Origin: Petrolisthes cinctipes
Lineage: Eukaryota > Arthropoda > Malacostraca > Decapoda > Porcellanidae
Reading direction: 5' to 3'
Length of the DNA stretch: 64,000 bases
NCBI GenBank assembly: GCA_033782935.1
Contig: JAWQEG010000279.1
Location: 3,156,445 to 3,220,444, forward strand
Shown: positions 1 to 9,680 of the stretch, piece by piece
Numbering within the stretch: position 1 is the stretch's first letter
Layout: each line of letters opens with the position of its first letter
Program-made: the position numbers and the translations under genes
The notes under the pieces: generated by a model
Databases searched by the model: none
What the model was told of the DNA's origin: nothing
Seen by the model: the letters and a program-made list of their open reading frames with translations, nothing else

Positions 1-985
1 GACCCCAAAATATTGAATTTTCGGGTGTTTTGAGCCTGAATTTGAGATATAAACGGGTACTGAAGATGCATGCACATATCGTATTTTGTGCACCTAAAAG
101 ATCGATTTTCAGTATGTTTTGAGCATGTATTTTGAAAATACTCTAACACGGAGTAGGCATGTACAGATCGCTTCTGGGACCCCTAAATATCGAATTTTCG
201 GGTGTTTTGGGACTGAATTTGAGATATCAACTTTTTGGCACCTAAAAGATCGATTTTTAGCATGTTTTTAGCCTATATTTTGAAAATATTCTACAGATTG
301 CTTCTGGGACCCCAAAATATTGAATTTTCGGGTGTTTTGAGCCTGAATTTGAGATATAAACGGGTACATAAGATACATGCACATATTGACTTTGTTCACC
401 AAAAATATCGATTTTCAGCATGTTTTGGGCCTGAATTTTGAAAATACTCTAACACGGAGTAGGCATGTACAGATCGCTTCTGGGACCCCAAAATATCGAA
501 TTTTGTGGTGTTTAGGGCCAGAATTTGAGATATAAACGGGTACTGAAGATGCATGCACATATCGACTTTTGGGCACCTAAAAGATCGATTTTCAGTATGT
601 TTTTAGCCTGTATTTTGAAAATACTCTAACACGGAGTAGGCATGTACAGATACCTTCTGGGCCCTCTAAATATCGAATTTTCGGGTGTTTTGGGACTGAA
701 TTTGAGATATCGATTTTTTGGCACCTAAAATGTCGATTTTTAGCATGTTTTTAGCCTATATTTTGAAAATATTCTAGCACTGTGTAGGCATGTACAGATT
801 GCTTCTGGGACCCCAAAATATTGAATTTTCGGGTGTTTTGAGCCTGAATTTGAGATATAAACGGGTACAGAAGATACATGCACATATTGACTTTTGGGCA
901 TCTAAAATATCGATTTTCAGCATGTTTTGGGCCTGTATTTTGAAAATACTCTAACACTGAGTAGGCATGTACAGATTGCTTCTGG
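1..985 (+). repeat. 985-bp hexamer HOR, copy 1 (exact)
   Basis: Monomer starts at 1, 178, 308, 484, 661 and 809 give lengths 177, 130, 176, 177, 148 and 177, summing to 985. The next unit starts at 986 with the same series. The unit contains two trimers, one with the 130-bp alpha. It is closely related to the 985-bp units inside both long blocks, for example 8403 onward. Confidence 0.88.
178..307 (+). repeat. Shortest common alpha variant (130 bp, exact)
   Basis: Exact 130-bp monomer with both the 29-bp deletion in half A and an 18-bp deletion in half B: ATATTCTACAGATTGC instead of ATTCTAGCACTGTGTAGGCATGTACAG. It is frequent in the first 23 kb (for example near 1170-1290, 4320-4440, 7100-7210, 9560-9680) and I did not see it in the later blocks, so it marks the older layout of the left half. 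Confidence 0.88.
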
Positions 986-1779
986 GACCCCAAAATATTG
1001 AATTTTCGAGTGTTTTGAGCCTGAATTTGAGATATAAACGGGTACTGAAGATGCATGCACATATCGTATTTTGTGCACCTAAAAGATCGATTTTCAGTAT
1101 GTTTTGAGCATGTATTTTGAAAATACTCTAACACGGAGTAGGCATGTACAGATCGCTTCTGGGACCCCTAAATATCGAATTTTCGGGTGTTTTGGGACTG
1201 AATTTGAGATATCAACTTTTTGGCACCTAAAAGATCGATTTTTAGCATGTTTTTAGCCTATATTTTGAAAATATTCCACAGATTGCTTCTGGGACCCCAA
1301 AATATTGAATTTTCGGGTGTTTTGAGCCTGAATTTGAGATATAAACGGGTACAGAAGATACATGCACATATTGACTTTGGGCACCAAAAATATCGATTTT
1401 CAGCATGTTTTGGGCCTGAATTTTGAAAATACTCTAACACGGAGTAGGCATGTACAGATCGCTTCTGGGACCCCAAAATATCGAATTTTCGGGTGTTTTG
1501 GGACTGAATTTGAGATATAAACGGGTACTGAAGATGCATGCACATATCGATTTTTGGGCACCTAAAAGATCAATTTTCAGTATGTTTTTGGCCTGTATTT
1601 TGAAAATACTCTAACACGGAGTAGGCATGTACAGATACCTTCTGGGCCCTCTAAATATCGAATTTTCGGGTGTTTTGGGACTGAATTTGAGATATCGATT
1701 TTTTGGCACCTAAAATGTCGATTTTTAGCATGTTTTTAGCCTATATTTTGAAAATATTCTAGCACTGAGTAGGCATGTA
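986..1779 (+). repeat. 985-bp HOR, partial copy 2
   Basis: Follows copy 1 at a constant 985-bp offset with few substitutions (for example TTTTCGAGTG for TTTTCGGGTG near 1009). The monomer starting at 1469 is a GGGACTG type where copy 1 has the GGGCCAG type. Similarity to the 985-bp register stops at about 1780, where the long block begins. Confidence 0.75.
1469..1645 (+). repeat. Full-length GGGACTG monomer (177 bp, undeleted alpha-like)
   Basis: This monomer carries the alpha-type TTTTGGGACTGAATTT yet keeps the 29-bp segment that alpha normally lacks, giving 177 bp. Similar copies occur near 9880, 19240, 20720, 22716, 24386, 27224, 30565, 34190, 45520, 47825, 49310 and 55550. They are either pre-deletion ancestors of alpha or products of exchange between alpha and gamma in the shared GAATTTGAGATAT stretch. 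Confidence 0.8.
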
Positions 1780-3323
1780 CAGATTGCTTCTGGGACCCCA
1801 AAATATTGAATTTTCGGGTGTTTTGAGCCTGAATATGAGATATAAACGGGTACAGAAGATACATGCACATATTGACTTTGGGCATCTAAAATATTGATTT
1901 TCAGCATGTTTTTAGCCTATAATTTGAAAATATTCTAGCACTATGTAGGCATGTACAGATTGCTTCTGGGACCCCAAAATATTGAATTTTCGGGTGTTTT
2001 GAGCCTGAATTTAAGATATAAAAGGGTACAGAAGATACATGCACATATTGACTTTGTGCATCTAAAATATCGATTTTCAGCATGTTTTTGGCCTGTATTT
2101 TGAAAATACTCTAACACTGAGTAGGCATGTACAGATTGCTTCTGGGACCCCAAAATATCGAATTTTCGGGTGTTTAGGGCCAGAATTTGAGATGTAAACG
2201 GGTACAGAAGATGCATGCACATATCGACTTTTGGGCACCTAAAAGATCGATTTTCAGTATGTTTTTGGCCTGTATTTTGAAAATACTCTAACACGGAGTA
2301 GGCATGTACAGATACCTTCTGTGACCTCTAAATATCGAATTTTCGGGGGTTTTGGGACTGAATTTGAGATATCGATTTTTGGCACCTAAAAGATCGATTT
2401 TTAGCATGTTTTTAGCCTATATTTTGAAAATATTCTAGAACTGTGTAGGCATGTACAGATTGCTTCTGGGACCCCAAAATATTGAATTTTCGGGTGTTTT
2501 GAGCCTGAATTTGAGATATAAACGGGTACAGAAGATACATGCACATATTGACTTTGGGCATCTAAAATATCGATTTTCAGCATGTTTTGGGCCTGTATTT
2601 TGAAAATACTCTAACACTGACTTGGCATGTACAGATTGCTTCTGGGACCCCAAAATATTGAATTTTCGGGAGTTTTGAGCCTGAATTTGAGATATAAACG
2701 GGTACTGAAGATGCATGCACATATCGACTTTTGGGCACCTAAAAGATCGATTTTCAGTATGTTTTTGGCCTGTATTTTGAAAATACTCTAACACGGAGTA
2801 GGCATATACAGATACCTTCTGGGACCTCTAAATATCGAATTTTCGGGTGTTTTGGGACTGAATTTGAGATATCGATTTTTTGGTATCTATAATATCGATT
2901 TTTAGCATGTTTTTAGCCTATATTTTGAAAATATTCTAGCACTGTTTAGGCATGTACAGATTGCTTCTGGGACCCCAAAATATTGAATTTTCGGGTGTTT
3001 TGAGCCTGAATTTGAGATATAAACGGGTACAGAAGATACATGCACATATTGACTTTGGGCATCTAAAATATCGATTTTCAGCATGTTTTGGGCCTGTATT
3101 TTGAAAATACTCTAACACTGAGTAGGCATGTACAGATTGCTTCTGGGACCCCAAAATATTGAATTTTCGGGTGTTTTGAGCCTGAATTTGAGATATAAAC
3201 GGGTACTGAAGATTCATGCACATATCGACTTTTGTGCACCTAAAAGATCGATTTTCAGTATGTTTTGAGCATGTATTTTGAAAATACTCTAACACGGAGT
3301 AGGCATGTACAGATCGCTTCTGG

Positions 3324-3814
3324 GACCCCTAAATATCGAATTTTCGGGTGTTTTGGGACTGAATTTGAGATATCGACTTTTTGGCACCTAAAAGTTCGAT
3401 TTTTAGCATGTTTTTAGCCTATATTTTGAAAATATTCTAGCACTGTACAGATTGCTTCTGGGACCCCGAAATATTGAATTTTCGAGTGTTTTGAGCCTGA
3501 ATTTGAGATATAAACGGGTACAGAAGATACATGCACATATTGACTTTGGGCACCAAAAATATCGATTTTCAGCATGTTTTGGGCCTGAATTTTGAAAATA
3601 CTCTAACACGGAGTAGGCATGTACAGATTGCTTCTGGGATCCCAAAATATCGAATTTTCGGGTGTTTAGGGCCAGAATTTGAAATATAAACGGGTACAGA
3701 AGATGCATACACATATCGACTTTTGGCCACCTAAAAGATCGATTTTCAATATGTTTTTGGCCTGTATTTTGAAAATACTCTAACACGGAGTAGGCATGTA
3801 CAGATACCTTCTGG
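3324..3814 (+). repeat. Reference 491-bp trimer with 138-bp alpha variant
   Basis: Exact decomposition: alpha variant 3324-3461 (138 bp), beta 3462-3637 (176 bp), gamma 3638-3814 (177 bp). The alpha variant reads CTAGCACTGTACAGATTGC where the 148-bp alpha has CACTGTGTAGGCATGTACAG, a 10-bp loss flanked by TGT. This short form is common from 23.8 kb onward and alternates with the 501-bp trimer to give 992-bp periods. Confidence 0.9.
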
Positions 3815-4622
3815 GACCCCTAAATATCGAATTTTCGGGTGTTTTGAGACTGAATTTGAGATATCGATTTTTTGGCACCTAAAATGTCGATTTTTAGCAT
3901 GTTTTTAGCCTATAATTTGAAAATATTCTAGCACTGTGTAGGCATGTACAGATTGCTTCTGGGACCCCAAAATATTGAATTTTCGGGTGTTTTGAGCCTG
4001 AATTTGAGATATAAACGGGTAGAGAAGATACATGCACATATTGACTTTAGGCACGAAAAATATCGATTTTCAGCATGTTTTGGGCCTGAATTTTGAAAAT
4101 ACTCTAACACGGAGTAGGCATGTACAGATCGCTTCTGGGACCCCAAAATATCGAATTTTCGGGTGTTTAGGGCCAGAATTTGAGATATAAACGGGTACTG
4201 AAGATGCATGCACATATCGACTTTTGTGCACCTAAAAGATCGATTTTCAGTATGTTTTGAGCATGTATTTTGAAAATACTCTAACACGGAGTAGGCATGT
4301 ACAGATCGCTTCTGGGACCCCTAAATATCGAATTTTCGGGTGTTTTGGGACTAAATTTGAGATATCGACTTTTTGGCACCTAAAAGATCGATTTTTAGCA
4401 TGTTTTTAGCCTATATTTTGAAAATATTCTACAGATTGCTTCTGGGACACCAAAATATTGAATTTTCGGGTGTTTTGAGCCTGAATTTGAGATATAAACG
4501 GGTACTGATGATGCATGCACATATCGACTTTTGTGCACCTAAAAGATCGATTTTCAGTATGTTTCGAGCATGTATTTTGAAAATACTCTAACACGGAGTA
4601 GGCATGTACAGATCGCTTCTGG

Positions 4623-4770
4623 GACCCCTAAATATCGAATTTTCGGGTGTTTTGGGACTGAATTTGAGATATCGACTTTTTGGCACCTAAAAGATCGATT
4701 TTTAGCATGTTTTTAGCCTATATTTTGAAAATATTCTAGCACTGAGTAGGCATGTACAGATTGCTTCTGG
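4623..4770 (+). repeat. Reference alpha monomer (148 bp, exact)
   Basis: Exact 148-bp monomer. Half A is only about 60 bp because 29 bp between GAGATAT and CGACTTTTTGG are absent compared with beta and gamma. Diagnostic are GACCCCTAAATATCGA, GTTTTGGGACTGAATTT and the half B variants CGATTTTTAGCATG, TTTTTAGCCTATATTTTG and AATATTCTAGCACTG. The missing segment is bounded by ATAT on both sides, which suggests deletion through a 4-bp microhomology. Confidence 0.92.
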
Positions 4771-4946
4771 GACCCCAAAATATTGAATTTTCGGGTGTTT
4801 TGAGCCTGAATTTGAGATATAAACGGGTACAGAAGATACATGCACATATTGACTTTGGGCACCAAAAATATCGATTTTCAGCATGTTTTGGGCCTGAATT
4901 TTGAAAATACTCTAACACGGAGTAGGCATGTACAGATCGCTTCTGG
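4771..4946 (+). repeat. Reference beta monomer (176 bp, exact)
   Basis: Exact 176-bp monomer. Diagnostic are AAAATATTGAATTTT, GTTTTGAGCCTGAATTT, GGTACAGAAGATACATGC and ATATTGACTTTGGGC followed by either ACCAAAAATATCG or ATCTAAAATATCG, then CAGCATGTTTTGGGCCTG. At three places where gamma has CG (ATCGA, ATCGAC, GATCGC) many beta or alpha/beta boundary copies have TG. A 177-bp beta form with one extra T (GACTTTTGGGCAT) also exists, for example at 809-985. Confidence 0.92.
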
Positions 4947-5035
4947 GACCCCAAAATATCGAATTTTCGGGTGTTTAGGGCCAGAATTTGAGATATAAAC
5001 GGGTACTGAAGATGCATGCACATATCGACTTTTGG
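4947..5035 (+). repeat. Half-unit A of the gamma monomer (89 bp)
   Basis: First half of the monomer, from GACCCCAAAATATCGA to CGACTTTTGG. It aligns collinearly with half-unit B that follows. Both start with a CC-AAAA-ATCGA-TTTT block, continue with GTTT, GGCC and ATTT-GA, then a GCATG-ACA block, and end in CTT-TGG. Half A carries the TATAAACGGG segment and the alternating purine-pyrimidine run ATGCATGCACATAT, both of which lie in the 29 bp missing from alpha monomers. Confidence 0.8.
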
Positions 5036-5123
5036 GCACCTAAAAGACCGATTTTCAGTATGTTTTTAGTCTGTATTTTGAAAATACTCTAACACGGAGT
5101 AGGCATGTACAGATACCTTCTGG
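5036..5123 (+). repeat. Half-unit B of the gamma monomer (88 bp)
   Basis: Second half of the monomer, from GCACCTAAAA to GCTTCTGG. It is homologous to half A with only a few one-base gaps. It holds the dyad TATTTTGAAAATA (perfect inverted repeat around a central G) and the shorter alternating run GCATGTACA at the place where half A has ATGCATGCACATAT. That run is the site of the 10- and 18-bp deletions in shortened alpha monomers. Confidence 0.8.
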
Positions 5124-7710
5124 GCCCTCTAAATATCGAATTTTCGGGTGTTTTGGGACTGAATTTGAGATATCGATTTTTTGGCACCTAAAATGTCGAT
5201 TTTTAGCCTGTTTTTAGCCTATATTTTGAAAATATTCTAGCACTGTGTAGGCATGTACAGATTGCTTCTGGGACCCCAAAATATTGAATTTTCGGGTGTT
5301 TTGAGCCTGAATTTGAGATATAAACGGGTACAGAAGATACATGCACATATTGACTTTGGGCACCAAAAATATCGATTTTCAGCATGTTTTGGGCCTGAAT
5401 TTTGAAAATACTCTAACACGGAGTAGGCATGTACAGATCGCTTCTGGGACCCCAAAATATCGAATTTTCGGGTGTTTAGGGCCAGAATTTGAGATATAAA
5501 CGTGTACTGAAGATGCATGCACACATCGACTTTTGGGCACCTAAAAGATCGATTTTCAGTATGTTTTTGGCCTGTATTTTGAAAATACTCTAACACGGAG
5601 TAGGCATGTACAGATACCTTCTGGGCCCTCTAAATATCGAATTTTCGGGTGTTTTGGGACTGAATTTTAGATATCGATTTTTTGGCACCTAAAATGTCGA
5701 TTTTTAGCATGTTTTTAGCCTATATTTTGAAAATATTCTAGCACTGTGTAGGCATGTACAGATTGCTTCTGGGACCCCAAAATATTGAATTTTCGGGTGT
5801 TTTGAGCCTGAATTTGAGATATAAACGGGTACAGAAGATACATGCACATATTGACTTTGGGCATCTAAAATATCGATTTTCAGCATGTTTTGGGCCTGTA
5901 TTTTGAAAATACTCTAACACTGAGTAGGCATGTACAGATTGCTTCTGGGACCCCAAAATATTGAATTTTCGAGTTTTTTGAGCCTGAATTTGAGATATAA
6001 ACGGGTACTGAAGATGCATGCACATATCGTATTTTGTGCACCTAAAAGATCGATTTTCAGTATGTTTTCAGCATGTATTTTGAAAATACTCTAACACGGA
6101 GTAGGCATGTACAGATCGCTTCTGGGACCACTAAATATCGAATTTTCTGGTGTTTTGGGACTGAATTTGAGATATCAACTTTTTGGCACCTAAAATGTCG
6201 ATTTTTAGCATGTTTTTAGCCTATATTTTGAAAATATTCTACAGATTGCTTCTGGGACCCCAAAATATTGAATTTTCGGGTGTTTTGAGCCTGAATTTGA
6301 GATATAAACGGGTACAGAAGATACATGCACATATTGACTTTGGGCACCAAAAATATCGATTTTCAGCATGTTTTGGGCCTGAATTTTGAAAATACTCTAA
6401 CACGGAGTAGGAATGTACAGATTGTTTCTGGGACCCCAAAATATCGAATTTTCAGGTGTTTAGGGCCAGAATTTGAGATATAAACGGGTACAGAAGATGC
6501 ATGCACATATCGACTTTTGGGCACCTAAAAGATCGATTTTCAGTATGTTTTTGGCCTGTATTTTAAAAATACTCTAACACGGAGTAGGCATGTACAGATC
6601 GCTTCTGGGACCCCAAAATATCGAATTTTCGGGTGTTTAGGGCCAGAATTTGAGATATAAACGGGTACTGAAGATGCAGGCACATATTGACTTTTGTGCA
6701 CCTAAAAGATCGATTTTCAGTATGTTTTAAGCATGTATTTTGAAAATACTCTAACACGGAGTAGGCATGTACAGATCGCTTCTTGGACCCCTAAATATCG
6801 AATTTTCGGGTGTTTTGGGACTGAATTTGAGATATCGACTTTTTGGCACCTAAAAGATCGATTTTTAGCATGTTTTTTTGCCTATATTTTGAAAATAATC
6901 TACAGATTGCTTCTGGGACCCCAAAATATTGAATTTTCGGGTGTTTTGAGCCTGAATTTGAAATATAAAAGGGTACTGAAGATGCATGCACATATCGTAT
7001 TTTGTGCACCTAAAAGATCGATTTTCAGTATGTTTTGAGCATGTATTTTGAAAATACTCTAACACGGAGTAGGCATGTACAGATCGCTTCTGGGACCCCT
7101 AAATATCGAATTTTCGGGTGTTTTGGGACTGAATTTGAGATATCAACTTTTTGGCACCTAAAAGATCGATTTTTAGCATGTTTTTAGCCTATATTTTGAA
7201 AATATTCTACAGATTGCTTCTGGGACCCCAAAATATTGAATTTTCGGGTGTTTTGAGCCTGAATTTGAGTTATAAACGGGTACTGAAGATACATGCACAT
7301 ATTGACTTTGGGCACCAAAAATATCGATTTTCAGCATGTTTTGGGCCTGAATTTTGAAAATACTCTAACACGGAGTAGGCATGTACAGATCGCTTCTGGG
7401 ACCCCAAAATATCGAATTTTCGGGTGTTTAGGGCCAGAATTTGAGATATAAACGGGTACTGAAGATGCATGCACATATCGACTTTTGGGCACCTAAAATA
7501 TCGATTTTCAGTATGTTTTTAGCCTGTATTTTGAAAATACTCTAACACGGAGTAGGCATGTACAGATACCTTCTGGGCCCTCTAATTATCGAATTTTCGG
7601 GTGTTTTGGGACTGAATTTGAGATATCGATTTTTTGGCACCTAAAATGTCGATTTTTAGCATGTTTTTAGCCTATATTTTGAAAATATTCTAGCACTGTG
7701 TAGGCATGTA

Positions 7711-8695
7711 CAGATTGCTTCTGGGACCCCAAAATATTGAATTTTCGGGTGTTTTGAGCCTGAATTTGAGATATAAACGGGTACAGAAGATACATCCACA
7801 TATTGACTTTGGGCACCAAAAATATCGATTTTCAGCATGTTTTGGGCCTGAATTTTGAAAATACTCTAACACGGAGTAGGCATGTACAGATCGCTTCTGG
7901 GACCCCAAAATATCGAATTTTCGGTTGTTTAGGGCCAGAATTTGAGATATAAACGGGTACTGAAGATGCATGCACACATCGACTTTGGGGCACCTAAAAG
8001 ATCGATTTTCAGTATGTTTTTGGCCTGTATTTTGAAAATACTCTAACACGGAGTAGGCATGTACAGATACCTTCTGGGCCCTCTAAATATCGAATTTTCG
8101 GGTGTTTTGGGACTGAATTTGAGATATCGATTTTTTGGCACCTAAAATGTCGATTTTTAGCATGTTTTTAGCCTATATTTTGAAAATATTCTAGCACTGT
8201 GTAGGCATGTACAGATTGCTTCTGGGACCCCAAAATATTGAATTTTCGGGTGTTTTGAGCCTGAATTTGAGATATAAACGGGTACAGAAGATACATGCAC
8301 ATATTGACTTTTGGGCATCTAAAATATCGATTTTCAGCATGTTTAGGGCCTGTATTTTGAAAATACTCTAACACTGAGTAGGCATGTACAGATTGCTTCT
8401 GGGACCCCAAAATATTGAATTTTCGAGTGTTTTGAGCCTGAATTTGAGATATAAACGGGTACTGAAGATGCATGCACATATCGTATTTTGTGCACCTAAA
8501 AGATCGATTTTCAGTATGTTTTGAGCATGTATTTTGAAAATACTCTAACACGGAGTAGGCATGTACAGATCGCTTCTGGGACCCCTAAATATCGAATTTT
8601 CGGGTGTTTTGGGACTGAATTTGAGATATCAACTTTTTGGCACCTAAAAGATCGATTTTTAGCATGTTTTTAGTCTATATTTTGAAAATATTCTA
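7711..8695 (+). repeat. 985-bp tandem duplication in long block copy 1, unit 1
   Basis: Begins at CAGATTGCTT (7711) and recurs at 8696, both followed by the rare GATACATCCACATATTG beta variant. Copy 2 of the long block carries this unit once (18064-19048). A few single-base changes separate unit 1 and unit 2, such as TGTTTAGGGCCTG near 8342 and TTTTTAGTC near 8670, so the doubling in copy 1 is recent. Confidence 0.8.
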
Positions 8696-9680
8696 CAGAT
8701 TGCTTCTGGGACCCCAAAATATTGAATTTTCGGGTGTTTTGAGCCTGAATTTGAGATATAAACGGGTACAGAAGATACATCCACATATTGACTTTGGGCA
8801 CCAAAAATATCGATTTTCAGCATGTTTTGGGCCTGAATTTTGAAAATACTCTAACACGGAGTAGGCATGTACAGATCGCTTCTGGGACCCCAAAATATCG
8901 AATTTTCGGTTGTTTAGGGCCAGAATTTGAGATATAAACGGGTACTGAAGATGCATGCACACATCGACTTTGGGGCACCTAAAAGATCGATTTTCAGTAT
9001 GTTTTTGGCCTGTATTTTGAAAATACTCTAACACGGAGTAGGCATGTACAGATACCTTCTGGGCCCTCTAAATATCGAATTTTCGGGTGTTTTGGGACTG
9101 AATTTGAGATATCGATTTTTTGGCACCTAAAATGTCGATTTTTAGCATGTTTTTAGCCTATATTTTGAAAATATTCTAGCACTGTGTAGGCATGTACAGA
9201 TTGCTTCTGGGACCCCAAAATATTGAATTTTCGGGTGTTTTGAGCCTGAATTTGAGATATAAACGGGTACAGAAGATACATGCACATATTGACTTTTGGG
9301 CATCTAAAATATCGATTTTCAGCATGTTTTGGGCCTGTATTTTGAAAATACTCTAACACTGAGTAGGCATGTACAGATTGCTTCTGGGACCCCAAAATAT
9401 TGAATTTTCGAGTGTTTTGAGCCTGAATTTGAGATATAAACGGGTACTGAAGATGCATGCACATATCGTATTTTGTGCACCTAAAAGATCGATTTTCAGT
9501 ATGTTTTGAGCATGTATTTTGAAAATACTCTAACACGGAGTAGGCATGTACAGATCGCTTCTGGGACCCCTAAATATCGAATTTTCGGGTGTTTTGGGAC
9601 TGAATTTGAGATATCAACTTTTTGGCACCTAAAAGATCGATTTTTAGCATGTTTTTAGCCTATATTTTGAAAATATTCTA
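8696..9680 (+). repeat. 985-bp tandem duplication in long block copy 1, unit 2
   Basis: Second unit at an exact offset of 985 from unit 1. After 9681 the sequence continues in the register shared with 19049 onward in copy 2. The rare GATACATCC and TTTTCGGTTGTTTAGGG variants near 8775 and 8905 repeat those of 7790 and 7920. Confidence 0.8.

Larger units (their letters stand above)
4623..5123 (+). repeat. Reference 501-bp trimer HOR (alpha-beta-gamma)
   Basis: 148 + 176 + 177 = 501 bp, measured exactly between GACCCC-type starts at 4623, 4771, 4947 and 5124. The same order repeats at once in 5124-5624 and recurs through most of the array, so roughly 125 trimers would fill the window. This trimer is the fundamental higher-order unit; longer periods such as 992 (501 + 491) and 985 are built from it and its shortened variants. 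Confidence 0.92.
4947..5123 (+). repeat. Reference gamma monomer (177 bp, exact)
   Basis: Exact 177-bp monomer running from GACCCC to the last G of CTTCTGG. Diagnostic of the gamma class are TATCGAATTTT, GTGTTTAGGGCCAG, GGTACTGAAGATGCATGC or GGTACAGAAGATGCATGC, and ATATCGACTTTTGGG. It usually ends in GATACCTTCTGG when the next monomer is alpha. By hand count 72 of 177 bases are G or C. This copy has one private change, AAAAGACCG in place of AAAAGATCG. The class recurs about every 501 bp through most of the window. Confidence 0.93.

Noticed and set aside
235..441. Plus-strand frames of 60-101 codons beginning MAPK or MYFENT, repeated near each alpha monomer
   Set aside because: Same cause: the ATG lies inside a monomer, or an extra indel opens a frame. 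Copies vary by frame-shifting indels with no sign of protein constraint.
751..1134. Minus-strand frame of 127 codons and its dozens of relatives (60, 95, 113, 119, 125-127 codons) across the window
   Set aside because: All are translations of the satellite in one of a few frames. They overlap each other in different frames, stop wherever an alpha monomer shifts the phase, and have no start context, domain or codon signature. The repeat explains them fully.
6880..6900. Longer T run and AATAATC change as a possible insertion site of a mobile element
   Set aside because: Only a two-base T expansion (GTTTTTTTGCC) and a substitution; no target-site duplication or foreign sequence. It is copied intact at 16440 and 17230, so it is simply a HOR marker.
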